NCBI RefSeq assembly: GCF_013409865.1
Contig: NZ_JACCBM010000001.1
Span: 620,001 to 684,000 of the forward strand
Direction of reading: 5' to 3'
Length of the DNA: 64,000 bases
Source of the DNA: Herbiconiux flava
Lineage (GTDB): Bacteria > Actinomycetota > Actinomycetes > Actinomycetales > Microbacteriaceae
In this document: piece after piece, positions 32,001 through 40,578 of the stretch
Layout of the letters: every line of letters starts with the position of its first letter
How positions within the stretch are numbered: the stretch's first letter is position 1
Notes under the pieces: model-generated
Told to the model about the DNA's origin: nothing
The model's input: only the letters and a program-made list of their open reading frames with translations
Database searches by the model: none
Made by a program: the position numbers and the translations under genes

Positions 32001-32938
32001 GGACGCGCCGCGGGTGGGGCGGCCGGGGAGGAAGTGCCCTCGGTGGCCAAGGCGGGGGCGGCCGCCGGGGCGGCAGAGCGCGCATCCGGCAGCCCGATGT
32101 CGAGGCCGAGGTCGAGCGCCCGCACCGAGTGCGTTAGCGCGCCGACCGAGATGAGGTCGACGCCGGTGCGGGCGATCGCGCCGACGGTGTCGAGGGTGAC
32201 GCCACCGCTCGCGTCGACGAGGGCCCGGCCGGCCACGAGGGCGACCCCCGCGCGCAGCTCGTCGAGCGTGAAGTTGTCGAGCAGGATCGTGTCGACCCCT
32301 CCCGCGAGCACCGGCTCGATCTGGTCGAGCCGGTCGACCTCGACCTCGAGGTGGGTGGTGTGCGAGATCTGGGCCCGCACCGCCCGGATCGCCGCCGTCA
32401 CGTCGCCCCCGTGCTGCTGCGCCAGCACGGCGAGGTGGTTGTCCTTGGCGAGCACGGCGTCGGACAGCGAGAAGCGGTGGTTGTGGCCGCCGCCCGCCCG
32501 CACCGCCGCGCGCTCCAGGGCTCGCAGGCCCGGCGTGGTCTTGCGCGTGTCGACGATGCGCGCGCCGGTTCCGGCGACCGCGGCGACGTAGCGGGAGGTC
32601 TCGGTGGCGATGGCACTCATCCGCTGCACGAGGTTGAGCCCCACACGCTCGGCCCGCAGGATGCCGCGGGCCGGCCCCTCGACCGTCGCCAGCACGGCTC
32701 CCGGCTCGAAGCGCTCCCCGTCCTCGACGAGCAGGGTCGAACGGATGCGCGGGTCGACCAGTCGCATCGTCGCCTCCCACACGGCGCCTCCGCTGAACAC
32801 CCCGGGCTCCCGGGCCTCGAGGCGCGCCGACGCCCATGCCTCCTCGGGAATGAGCAGCTCGGAGGTGAGGTCGCCCCAGGGCGCGTCCTCGGCGAGAGCG
32901 CGGGCGACGACGTCGTCGATGATCTGGGTGGTGAGCAT
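31997..32938 (-). CDS. nadC: Nicotinate-nucleotide pyrophosphorylase (carboxylating)
   Basis: Quinolinate phosphoribosyltransferase, 313 aa, forming nicotinate mononucleotide from quinolinate and PRPP. Motifs: DTRKTTPGLRALERAAVRAG, GGHNHRFSLSDAVLAKDNHL (substrate-binding Arg/His/Lys), and VDTILLDNFTLDELR; ISVGALTHSVRALDLGLDI closes the barrel. A short Ala/Pro-rich tail is unusual but harmless. The ATG overlaps the nadB stop (ATGA). Confidence 0.97.
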   Translation of the reverse strand: MLTTQIIDDVVARALAEDAPWGDLTSELLIPEEAWASARLEAREPGVFSGGAVWEATMRLVDPRIRSTLLVEDGERFEPGAVLATVEGPARGILRAERVGLNLVQRMSAIATETSRYVAAVAGTGARIVDTRKTTPGLRALERAAVRAGGGHNHRFSLSDAVLAKDNHLAVLAQQHGGDVTAAIRAVRAQISHTTHLEVEVDRLDQIEPVLAGGVDTILLDNFTLDELRAGVALVAGRALVDASGGVTLDTVGAIARTGVDLISVGALTHSVRALDLGLDIGLPDARSAAPAAAPALATEGTSSPAAPPAARP

Positions 32939-34599
32939 CAGGCGCTGACCTCTTCTCTGGTTCGGGGTCGGACGACGGCGTCGGTCGACGTGCGGGGTCG
33001 GGCCGCGGAATCGGGCGAGATCAGTGGGAAGTCGGCTCGCGCGTGCGCCCCGCGGGACTCCTCGCGGGCGATCGCGGCGCTCACCACCACCCGGGCTAGC
33101 TGCAGCAGATTGCCGGTCTCGAGCCGCTCCACGTCGGTGGTGCGGGACGTGTCGATGCTCCACGAACCGAGCGTGCGCTGCGCCTCGAGCAGCCCGTCCG
33201 CCGTTCGGAGGAGGCCCGCGTGCCTCCACATCAGGCCCTGGAGCTCGGCACGCGTCGGTTCATGCGAGCCCGTGGTGGGACGAGCATCCGGCACCATCGA
33301 CGGCCCGCTGGGAGTGCTCATGCCGTTCGGGGCATGCAGCTCCGAACGCAGGGCGGCTGCCGCCCGGTGGGCGAAGACGAGACCCTCGAGCAGGGAGTTC
33401 GAGGCGAGGCGGTTCGCGCCGTGCACGCCGGTGCACGCGACCTCCCCGACCGCGAAGAGCCCGGGGAGGGAGGTGCGGCCGTCGAGGTCGGTGGCGACGC
33501 CGCCCATCCAGTAGTGGGCGGCGGGCGCGACCGGCACGGGCTCCCGGGTCCAGTCGAAGCCGGCGGCACGGCAGGCCGCCGTCACGGTCGGGAAGCGCGC
33601 CTCCAGGTCGTCGACCCCGGTCGCGTCGAGCAGCACCGGGGCGCCCGTGGCGAGCATCTCGGTCGCGATGGCCCGGGCCACGACGTCCCGCGGGGCGAGC
33701 TCGGCGAGCGGATGCGCGTGCACCAGGAATCGCGACCCGTGGACGTTGCGCAGCACCGCGCCGTCACCACGCACGGCCTCCGACACCAGGGGTGAACCCG
33801 GCACGGCGAGCGCCGTCGGGTGGAACTGCACGAACTCCAGGTCGGCGAGACGCGCCCCGGCCCGCAGCGCGGCCGCCGCGCCGTCACCGGTCGCGACCGC
33901 CGGGTTCGTGGTGAACGGGTACAGCTGCCCGGCACCGCCCGTGGCGAGCACGACGGCGTCGGCGTGCAGCTCCTCGAAGCGGCCGGCGCGCAGCACCCGC
34001 ACACCGACCACGGGCCCGGCCCCGGCGCCGGATCCGGCGTCGGATCCGGCATCGGCATCGGCGCCGCCGCCGGCGAGCAGCAGATCGACGAGCATCGTGT
34101 GCTCGAGCACCCGCGCCGCCGACGCCCGCACCGCCCGCACGAGAGCCGTCTCCACCGCCAGCCCCGTCGCGTCGCCGCCGGCGTGCAGGATGCGCCGCCG
34201 CGAGTGCGCCCCTTCGAGCCCCGCGTCGAAAGCCCCCTCGGTGCCGCCGCCCGCGTTCCCACCCGCACGGTCGAAGGCGACGCCCCACTCGATCAGGTCA
34301 CGGATGCGGGCGGGCCCCTCCGTGCAGAGCACCCGCACCGCCTCGGGGTCGCACAGCCCGGCGCCGGCCGCGAGGGTGTCGGCGACGTGCGACGAGACCG
34401 AGTCGCCGGGCATCACCGCCGCCGCGATCCCGCCCTGGGCGTACCGCGTGCTGCCGTCGTCGACGGCGCCCTTCGTGACGACCACGACGTCGGCGACGTC
34501 CACGAGTCCGAGCGCCGCGACGAGCCCGGCGATGCCGCTGCCCACCACGATCACCCGCGGCCGGCGGGAGGACTGCGCCGAGGCGATGGCCGTGGTCAT
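32938..34599 (-). CDS. nadB: L-aspartate oxidase
   Basis: FAD flavoenzyme of 553 residues oxidising aspartate to iminoaspartate for quinolinate synthesis. VIVVGSGIAGLVAALGL is the dinucleotide loop, STRYAQGGIAAA and HSRRRILHAGGDATG the FAD/succinate-type core, and HYWMGGVATDLDGRTSLPGL matches the fumarate-reductase-like active region. Insertions around residues 170-190 are Ala/Gly/Asp-rich. Overlaps nadA (ATGA) and nadC (ATGA). Confidence 0.96.
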   Translation of the reverse strand: MTTAIASAQSSRRPRVIVVGSGIAGLVAALGLVDVADVVVVTKGAVDDGSTRYAQGGIAAAVMPGDSVSSHVADTLAAGAGLCDPEAVRVLCTEGPARIRDLIEWGVAFDRAGGNAGGGTEGAFDAGLEGAHSRRRILHAGGDATGLAVETALVRAVRASAARVLEHTMLVDLLLAGGGADADAGSDAGSGAGAGPVVGVRVLRAGRFEELHADAVVLATGGAGQLYPFTTNPAVATGDGAAAALRAGARLADLEFVQFHPTALAVPGSPLVSEAVRGDGAVLRNVHGSRFLVHAHPLAELAPRDVVARAIATEMLATGAPVLLDATGVDDLEARFPTVTAACRAAGFDWTREPVPVAPAAHYWMGGVATDLDGRTSLPGLFAVGEVACTGVHGANRLASNSLLEGLVFAHRAAAALRSELHAPNGMSTPSGPSMVPDARPTTGSHEPTRAELQGLMWRHAGLLRTADGLLEAQRTLGSWSIDTSRTTDVERLETGNLLQLARVVVSAAIAREESRGAHARADFPLISPDSAARPRTSTDAVVRPRTREEVSA

Positions 34600-35894
34600 G
34601 GCCGGGCCGCGAGCATCCGCTCGAGTGCCACCCGCGCCGGCTCGGCGACCGACGCCGGCACCGAGATCTGGTTCAGCACCACCCCGTCGACCAGCGACTC
34701 GAGCACCCACGCGAGGTAGCCCGGGTGGATGCGGTACATCGTCGAGCACGGGCAGATCACGTCGTCGAGGCAGAAGATCGTGTGCTGCGGGTACTGGTTC
34801 GCGAGGCGCTGCACGAGGTTGATCTCGGTGCCGATGGCGAAGGTCGAGCCGGCGGGGGCGGCGGCGATGGCCTTGACGATGTAGTCGGTCGATCCGGCGC
34901 CGTCGGCCGCGTCGACCACGGGCATCGGGCACTCGGGGTGCACGATCACCCGCACGTCGGGGTGTGCCGCCCGCGCGCGCTCGATCTGGGCGACGGTGAA
35001 GCGCTTGTGCACCGAGCAGAACCCGTTCCAGAGGATGACCCGGGCGTCCGTCAGCTCGTCGGCGGTCGAGCCGCCGAGGGGCTTGCGGGGGTTCCACAGC
35101 GGCATCCGCTCGACGGGCACGCCCATCGCCTTCGCGGTGTTGCGGCCGAGGTGCTGGTCGGGGAAGAACAGCACCCGCTGCCCGCGCTCGAAGGCCCACT
35201 CGAGCACCGTCGCGGCGTTCGACGAGGTGCAGACGATGCCGCCGTTGCGGCCGCAGAAGCCCTTCAGGTCGGCCGAGGAGTTCATGTAGGTGACCGGGAT
35301 GATCGGCACCCGCCCCTCGGCGTCGGGCTCGGATCCGTAGACGGACGCCAGCTGCGCCCAGGCCTCCTCGACCGAGTCGATGTCGGCCATGTCGGCCATC
35401 GAGCAGCCCGCCGCGAGGTTGGGCAGGATGACCGCCTGCGACGGCTGCGCCAGGATGTCGGCGGTCTCGGCCATGAAGTGCACGCCGCAGAAGACGATGG
35501 CGCGGGCATCCGGCCTCGTCTTCGCGGCGTTGGCCAGCTGGAACGAGTCGCCCACGAAGTCGGCGTACTGCACCACCTCGTCGCGCTGGTAGAAGTGGCC
35601 GAGCACGACCACGCTGTCGCCGAGAGTCTCCTTGGCACGACGGATGCGCGTGTCGAGCTCGCTCTTCGAGGCCGCCGTGTACTCCTCGGGGAGCACGCCC
35701 TGCCGGGGCGCCTCGGCGGGGAGCGGGTCGGCCATCGAGGCGCCCGGGCCGTAGGTGGGGCTCTGCAGGTCGAAGACCCAGGGGCCCTCGGCGAGCTCAG
35801 GGGCGCACGTGCTCGCGGTCGAGCCCGGCGCGGCGGCCGTCCCCGCCGCGATCAGCTGGATCTCGTCGTCGACGGACAGGAGGCGTGCGGTCAT
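34596..35894 (-). CDS. nadA: Quinolinate synthase
   Basis: [4Fe-4S] enzyme of 432 residues condensing iminoaspartate with dihydroxyacetone phosphate. VVLGHFYQRDEVVQYAD and IVFCGVHFMAETADIL open the repeated domain; cysteines in FCGRNGGIVCTSSN and ICPCSTMYR supply cluster ligands. A 90-residue N-terminal extension precedes the fold, as in other actinobacterial NadA proteins. Start overlaps the nrtR stop (ATGA); stop overlaps nadB. Confidence 0.96.
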   Translation of the reverse strand: MTARLLSVDDEIQLIAAGTAAAPGSTASTCAPELAEGPWVFDLQSPTYGPGASMADPLPAEAPRQGVLPEEYTAASKSELDTRIRRAKETLGDSVVVLGHFYQRDEVVQYADFVGDSFQLANAAKTRPDARAIVFCGVHFMAETADILAQPSQAVILPNLAAGCSMADMADIDSVEEAWAQLASVYGSEPDAEGRVPIIPVTYMNSSADLKGFCGRNGGIVCTSSNAATVLEWAFERGQRVLFFPDQHLGRNTAKAMGVPVERMPLWNPRKPLGGSTADELTDARVILWNGFCSVHKRFTVAQIERARAAHPDVRVIVHPECPMPVVDAADGAGSTDYIVKAIAAAPAGSTFAIGTEINLVQRLANQYPQHTIFCLDDVICPCSTMYRIHPGYLAWVLESLVDGVVLNQISVPASVAEPARVALERMLAARP

Positions 35895-36613
35895 GGTCGC
35901 GGCTTTCTCGGGAGGCGGTCGAGCGGCCCGCGGTCGACGGGCGCGACCGAGGTGTTGTAGCGGTAGAGGCGCGGCGGCCGGTAGCTCGTGCCGAGCACCC
36001 GCTTGCCGGTGGGCACGACCGAGTTCGACGACTCGATCTGCCGGCGGAAGTTGGCCGGGTCGAGCGAGCGCCCGAGCACCGCCTCGTGCACCTCGCGCAG
36101 TTCGGCGAGGGTGAAGGTGTCGCCGAGGAAGGCGTGCGCGATGCGGCTGTACTCGACCTTGTTGCGCAGGCGCCAGAGGGCGTACTCGATGATGACGTCG
36201 TGGTCGAAGGCGAGGTCGGGCAGGTCGTCGACCGAGAACCAGCTGACGTTCTCGGGGTTGGCGCCGGCGCTGGTCGCCACCTCGTCGGAGCTCACCAGCG
36301 CCCAGTACACGATCGAGACCACGCGGTCCTTCGCACCCTCGGGCGAGCGGTCGAGGGTGCCGAAGGCGTAGAGCTGCTCGAGGTAGGCGGGCTCGAGCGC
36401 GGTGGTGGCGCCGAGGGTGCGGGCGGCGGCGTCCTCGAGGTCCTCGTCGATCATCAGCGGCCCGCCGGGCAATGCCCAATCGCCCTCGTAGGGCGGGCGG
36501 ATGCGCCGCACCAGCGGCAGCCACAGCCCGGCGGGCGCGTCGGGCTGGTCGGGCCGGAGCGCGAAGATCACCGTCGACACCGCCAGTGCGATGGCCCCCG
36601 GATGCTCGCCCAT
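35891..36613 (-). CDS. nrtR: Nudix-related transcriptional regulator NrtR
   Basis: NAD-metabolism repressor of 240 residues: an N-terminal Nudix domain (residues about 10-150) with a degenerate box (GGPLMIDEDLEDAAARTLG; the RExxEE core is RTxxAT, so hydrolysis is unlikely) and a C-terminal winged HTH (TFTLAELREVHEAVLGRSLD, then NFRRQIESS). It heads the nad operon and should sense ADP-ribose or a related NAD metabolite, as known for the family. Two CCCTWAAGGT boxes sit in its promoter. Confidence 0.93.
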   Translation of the reverse strand: MGEHPGAIALAVSTVIFALRPDQPDAPAGLWLPLVRRIRPPYEGDWALPGGPLMIDEDLEDAAARTLGATTALEPAYLEQLYAFGTLDRSPEGAKDRVVSIVYWALVSSDEVATSAGANPENVSWFSVDDLPDLAFDHDVIIEYALWRLRNKVEYSRIAHAFLGDTFTLAELREVHEAVLGRSLDPANFRRQIESSNSVVPTGKRVLGTSYRPPRLYRYNTSVAPVDRGPLDRLPRKPRP

Positions 36614-36647
36614 CTCGTCTCTCCGCCCTGCGACCTCGTCCGGGCCG

Positions 36648-36694
36648 CCCTAAAGGTAGCCCCGACTATAACCCTTAAGGTCACCCCAACCCAA
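36648..36694 (-). promoter_or_regulatory. nrtR-nad promoter with two CCCTWAAGGT boxes
   Basis: Reading towards nrtR, TTGGGT (complement of 36689-36694) and TATAGT (complement of 36665-36670) form -35 and -10 boxes with 18 bp between. CCCTTAAGGT (36672-36681) lies in the spacer and CCCTAAAGGT (36648-36657) near the expected transcription start, exactly 24 bp apart. This is the expected placement for autorepression by NrtR; binding by NrtR is inference. Confidence 0.6.
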
Positions 36695-36723
36695 ACCCGG
36701 AAATCATCCAAAGAGCTGAACAC

Positions 36724-36772
36724 GCTTGCATAACGAGTCGCTTATTGCAGGTTACGAAGCTAAGCTTGCATA
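36724..36772 (+). promoter_or_regulatory. Direct repeat GCTTGCATA, 40 bp apart, before the Fic gene
   Basis: GCTTGCATA occurs at 36724-36732 and 36764-36772, four helical turns apart, with GCTTATTGCA between. The segment 36690-36775 is clearly AT-richer than its surroundings. It lies 33-80 bp upstream of the Fic start and probably contains the Fic promoter and a binding site for an unknown regulator. Confidence 0.5.
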
Positions 36773-36804
36773 CCGGCGGTCCTATCTCACCCTTGGGAGG
36801 CACC

Positions 36805-38004
36805 ATGCGCTGGCCTCCCCATGTCATCCGCACCGTTCCGTGGTCGCAGAGCCGCCGAGCGGGCACCCGCGCCGACCGCATGCTGTCCGCGGTGACGGTC
36901 TCGATCCCGCCGTCGATCGCCGCGCTGGAGGTGCCGATCGGGGCGAGCAGTGCCGAGACCGCCGCCCTCGACGCGATCGCACGGCTCGATCAGGCCTCCG
37001 ACGGGCAGAGCGTCGGTGCGCTCGGCATGATGCTCATCCGTCTCGAGTCGGTCGCGTCGTCGAAGATCGAGCACCTGGAGGCCGGTGTCGGCGACTTCGC
37101 CCGCGCGATCGCCGGGTCTCGCGCGAACGAGTCGGCGACCGCCATGGTGGCGGCGTCGGCAGCCATCCACGATCTCGTCACCTCTGTCGAGCGCGGCGGG
37201 CGCATCACGGCCGAGCGCATTCTCTCCGCCCACGCCGAGCTCATGGCAGACGACCCTGTCGAGCGCGGGTACGCCGGCCGCTTCCGCGACGTGCAGAACT
37301 GGATCGGGGGCAGCGACCACTCCCCCCGCGACGCCCTGTACGTGCCACCTCCGCCTGAACTGGTCGAGCCGCTGATCGACGACCTGCTCGCCTTCGCGCA
37401 TCGCGACGATCTCCCCCCTCTTCTGCAGGCCGCCATCGTGCACGCGCAGTTCGAGTCGATCCACCCCTTCACCGACGGCAACGGGCGCATCGGGCGCGCC
37501 CTGATCCAGGCCGTCTTACGACGGCGTGGCAACGCCCGCACGGTCGTCGTGCCGATCGCGTCCGCCCTCTCGGCCGACCGCGAGCGCTACTTCGGCCTGC
37601 TCGACGCCTACCGGGCGGGCGAGGTGTCGCCCGTGGCCGACGGCATCGCCGTGGCGGCCCGCATCGCGGCAGAGGCGTGCCTTCCCCTGCCGCAGCGGCT
37701 GAACGAGCTGCCGCGGGAGTGGCGGGTGGCCACGGGCTTCCGCCGCGGGTCGGCCGCCGACGCTCTCCTCGACGTGCTGCCCGCGCGTCCCGTGGTCACC
37801 GCCAGCGGAGTGGAGCGGGAGCTGGGCGTGAGCTACACGGCGGCGAACAACGCCGTGCTGGCGCTGGTGGAGGCGGGCATCCTGACGCCCTTGAACCAGC
37901 GCAAGCGCGACCGGGCCTTCGTGGCGTCGGAGGTGATGGCCGAGTTGAGCGCTCTCGAGCGCCTCATCGGGTCGCGGGCGACCGCGGCTTTCGGCACGGG
38001 CTGA
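36805..38004 (+). CDS. Fic-domain protein (putative AMPylase)
   Basis: Soluble Fic protein of 399 residues with a Fic_N-type N-terminal region, the full catalytic motif HPFTDGNGRIGR (residues 220-231) and a C-terminal winged HTH (VTASGVERELGVSYTAANNA). An upstream SSKIEH (residues 85-90) corresponds to the class II inhibitory motif (S/T)xxxE(G/N), here with His at the last position. Target unknown; house-keeping Fic proteins of this layout are common. The ATG at 36805 has GGGAGG 4 nt upstream, so an earlier ATG at 36745 is not used. Confidence 0.88.
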   Translation: MRWPPHVIRTVPWSQSRRAGTRADRMLSAVTVSIPPSIAALEVPIGASSAETAALDAIARLDQASDGQSVGALGMMLIRLESVASSKIEHLEAGVGDFARAIAGSRANESATAMVAASAAIHDLVTSVERGGRITAERILSAHAELMADDPVERGYAGRFRDVQNWIGGSDHSPRDALYVPPPPELVEPLIDDLLAFAHRDDLPPLLQAAIVHAQFESIHPFTDGNGRIGRALIQAVLRRRGNARTVVVPIASALSADRERYFGLLDAYRAGEVSPVADGIAVAARIAAEACLPLPQRLNELPREWRVATGFRRGSAADALLDVLPARPVVTASGVERELGVSYTAANNAVLALVEAGILTPLNQRKRDRAFVASEVMAELSALERLIGSRATAAFGTG

Positions 38005-38070
38005 CGGCGGGCCGCGGGGGGTGATCACAGGGCCTCCCTCGGCGGGCGGGGGCGGCGTAGCGTCGAGGGC

Positions 38071-38961
38071 ATGAGCATCCCGAGCTTCACCCTGAACAAC
38101 GGCGTCGAGATCCCCGCGATCGGCCTCGGCGTCTACCAGAGCACCCCCGAGGAGACGGCCGCGGCCGTCGAGACCGCGCTGCGCACCGGGTACCGGCACA
38201 TCGACACCGCAGCGGCGTACCGCAACGAGCGCGAGGTGGGCGAGGGCATCCGTCGTTCGGAGGTCGACCGGAGCGAGGTCTTCATCGAGACCAAGGTCTG
38301 GGTGAGCGACTTCGGCTACGACGAGACGCTGCACGCGTTCGAGAAGGCGACCGGCAAGCTGGGCTTCGACACGCTCGATCTGCTCATCCTGCACCAGCCC
38401 GCGCCCGCGCGCTTCGAGCGCACGGTGGCGGCCTACAGGGCCCTCGAGACGCTGCTCGGCGACGGGCGGGTGCGCTCGATCGGCGTCAGCAACTTCACGC
38501 CGGCGCACCTCGAGCGGCTGCTCGCCGAGACCTCGGTGGTGCCCGCGGTGAACCAGGTCGAGCTGCACCCGTACTTCGTTCAGCCCGAATTGCAGGCGAC
38601 GGATGCACGGCTGGGCGTTCTGACCCAGGCCTGGTCCCCGATCGGCGGCATCACCTTCTATCCCGGGTGGGGCGAGCAGCGCGTCAGTGTGATGGAGGAC
38701 GAGACGATCGCCGCGATCGCCGCCGCGCACGGGAAGAGCCCGGCGCAGGTGATGCTGCGGTGGCACGTGCAGGAGGGGCGGTCGGCGATCCCGAAGTCGA
38801 CGAACCCCGCCCGGATCGCGTCGAACTTCGACGTCTTCGACTTCGAGTTGAGTGCGGACGAGCTCGCGCGCATCGACGCGCTCGACACGGGCCGGCGCAG
38901 CGGTCCTGACCCCGACGTGGAGCGGCCCGAGATGTTCGACCTGCCGATCGCGGAAGCCTGA
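38071..38961 (+). CDS. Aldo/keto reductase (2,5-diketogluconate reductase type)
   Basis: NADPH-dependent carbonyl reductase, 296 aa. HIDTAAAYRNEREVGEGI (Asp, Tyr), FIETKVWVSD (Lys), LLILHQPAP (His) and IGVSNFTPAHLERL are canonical; the cofactor loop is AIPKSTNPARIASN. TAGCGT (38058-38063) lies 7 nt before the ATG and no ribosome site is seen, so a leaderless transcript is likely. Substrate not deducible; a general detoxifying role is likely. Confidence 0.92.
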   Translation: MSIPSFTLNNGVEIPAIGLGVYQSTPEETAAAVETALRTGYRHIDTAAAYRNEREVGEGIRRSEVDRSEVFIETKVWVSDFGYDETLHAFEKATGKLGFDTLDLLILHQPAPARFERTVAAYRALETLLGDGRVRSIGVSNFTPAHLERLLAETSVVPAVNQVELHPYFVQPELQATDARLGVLTQAWSPIGGITFYPGWGEQRVSVMEDETIAAIAAAHGKSPAQVMLRWHVQEGRSAIPKSTNPARIASNFDVFDFELSADELARIDALDTGRRSGPDPDVERPEMFDLPIAEA

Positions 38962-39000
38962 GCCTCCGTCACCCCGTCGGCGACGACGCCGGCGTGCGCG

Positions 39001-39294
39001 TCAGTGCGCCGGGAGGTCCCAGGACTCGGCGAACTCCTCGGGGGTGGTGGTCTCGAGCTGGAGCAGGATGCGGTCGTGCAGATCGGCCAGCTCACTGACG
39101 TCGTTCGCCGCGACGCGACGCAGCTCGACGCCGTCGCTCCTGATGCTCAGCTCCGACACGGCGGGCGCCATCCCACTGCCGTCGAGCAGCCCGGCGACGA
39201 TCGTGCCACCCCACCGCGCCGCTCGCCGCAGCGGCCCGCCGTCTCGATCGACCATCACGACGTCGTACACCTCGGCAGCCGCGCGCTCGTCCAT
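39001..39294 (-). CDS. Small orphan protein A of a tandem pair
   Basis: I do not recognise a family. The 97-residue soluble protein is a close paralogue of the gene at 39363: both share EVYDVVMVDR, GGPLRRA, RWGGT, AGLLDGSG, SDGVELRRVAA and LQLETTTPE with near-identical C-termini (FAESW). CAGGCT lies 6 nt before the ATG. Function unknown; the pair arose by tandem duplication. Confidence 0.65.
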   Translation of the reverse strand: MDERAAAEVYDVVMVDRDGGPLRRAARWGGTIVAGLLDGSGMAPAVSELSIRSDGVELRRVAANDVSELADLHDRILLQLETTTPEEFAESWDLPAH

Positions 39295-39320
39295 GCCCCC
39301 AGCCTGCCAGACCGCGCGGC

Positions 39321-39368
39321 CGTCAGCGCGTCAGCGCGTCAGCCCGTCAGCGCGTCAGCCGGTCAGCG
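39321..39368. repeat. Six 8-bp tandem repeats CGTCAGCG
   Basis: Six consecutive units (CGTCAGCG with C/G exchanges) span 39321-39368. The last unit contains the TGA stop (complement of 39363-39365) of orphan protein B, so the array begins in its stop codon and extends into the gap between the two paralogues. Confidence 0.9.
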
Positions 39369-39677
39369 CGCCGGAAGCTCCCAGGACTCGGCGAACTGCT
39401 CCGGGGTGGTGGTCTCGAGCTGGAGCAGCATGCGGTCGTGCAGGTCGGCCAGACCGGTGACGTCGCTCGCCGCGACGCGACGCAGCTCGACGCCGTCGCT
39501 GCAGATGCTCAGCTCCAACACGGCCGGGGCGTTTCCGCTCACGGCCGGGGCGACGCCGCTGCCGTCGAGCAGGCCGGCCGCGACCGTGCCGCCCCACCTC
39601 ACCGCGCGCCTCAGCGGGCCTCCCCGCCGGTCGACCATCACGACGTCATACACCTCGGCAGCCACGCGATCGCTCAT
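39363..39677 (-). CDS. Small orphan protein B of a tandem pair
   Basis: Paralogue of the 39001 gene, 104 aa; it carries a seven-residue insert, SGNAPAV, in the middle. CAGGCT is again 6 nt before the ATG, so the duplication included the promoter. Composition is soluble and acidic, with no membrane segment. No function can be assigned. Confidence 0.65.
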   Translation of the reverse strand: MSDRVAAEVYDVVMVDRRGGPLRRAVRWGGTVAAGLLDGSGVAPAVSGNAPAVLELSICSDGVELRRVAASDVTGLADLHDRMLLQLETTTPEQFAESWELPAR

Positions 39678-39777
39678 GCCTCCAGCCTGTCAGAGGGTGC
39701 CCGCCCCAGTCTCCGAGAAGCCCCCGAAGCTCAGGCGGGCCCGCTAGCCTGGGCGTGACGACGAAGGAAGGACGAGC

Positions 39778-40575
39778 ATGCCCCGCCGCGACGAGATCGA
39801 ATGCTGGCTCACCGACATGGACGGCGTGCTCGTGCACGAGAACCACCCCATCCCCGGTGCCGCCGAGCTGCTGCAGCAGTGGCGCGACCAGGGCAAGCCC
39901 TACCTGGTGCTCACGAACAACTCCATCTTCACGCCGCGCGACCTGAGCGCACGTCTCCGCTCGAGCGGCCTCGAGGTGCCCGAGGAGTTCATCTGGACGA
40001 GCGCGCTCGCCACGGCCACCTTCCTCGCCGACCAGATGCCGGGCGGCAGTGCGTTCGTCATCGGCGAGGCCGGCATCACCACGGCCCTGCACGAGGCCGG
40101 CTTCATCATGACCGAGACCGCGCCCGACTACGTGGTGGTCGGTGAGACCCGCAACTACTCCTTCGAGGCGATCACGAAGGCCATCCGGCTGATCGGCAAC
40201 GGCTCGCGCTTCATCGTCACGAACCCCGACGCCACCGGCCCGAGCACCGAGGGCCCGCTGCCCGCCACCGGCGCGATCGCCGCCCTGATCACCAAGGCCA
40301 CCGGCAAGGAGCCCTACATCGTGGGCAAGCCGAACCCGATGATGTTCCGCTCGGCCATGAACCGCATCGGCGCGCACTCCGAGAACACGGGCATGATCGG
40401 CGACCGCATGGACACCGACGTGGTCGCCGGCATCGAGGCCGGCCTGCACACCATCCTCGTGATGACGGGCATCAGCGACGAGCGCGAGATCGCGAAGTAC
40501 CCCTTCCGCCCCGACGAGGTGCTCGACTCGGTCGCCGACCTGCTCGTCACCGAGCCCTTCGAGACCGAGCTCTAG
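39778..40575 (+). CDS. HAD-IIA (NagD-type) phosphatase
   Basis: Haloacid-dehalogenase phosphatase of 265 residues. TDMDGVLVHENHPIPGA holds both motif I Asp residues; LVLTNNSIFTPRDLS is motif II, GKPNPMMFRSAMNRI motif III region and IGDRMDTDVVAGIEAG motif IV. Sugar-phosphate or nucleotide phosphatase activity is typical. AAGGAAGGA precedes the ATG and TAGCCT (39745-39750) may be the -10 box. A lipoprotein gene follows after 3 bp. Confidence 0.92.
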   Translation: MPRRDEIECWLTDMDGVLVHENHPIPGAAELLQQWRDQGKPYLVLTNNSIFTPRDLSARLRSSGLEVPEEFIWTSALATATFLADQMPGGSAFVIGEAGITTALHEAGFIMTETAPDYVVVGETRNYSFEAITKAIRLIGNGSRFIVTNPDATGPSTEGPLPATGAIAALITKATGKEPYIVGKPNPMMFRSAMNRIGAHSENTGMIGDRMDTDVVAGIEAGLHTILVMTGISDEREIAKYPFRPDEVLDSVADLLVTEPFETEL

Positions 40576-40578
40576 GCG

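Noticed and set aside
36805..38004. Fic gene as a phage-defence or mobile toxin
   Set aside because: It has a solitary chromosomal layout with its own wHTH and no mobile or defence neighbours; house-keeping Fic proteins look the same.
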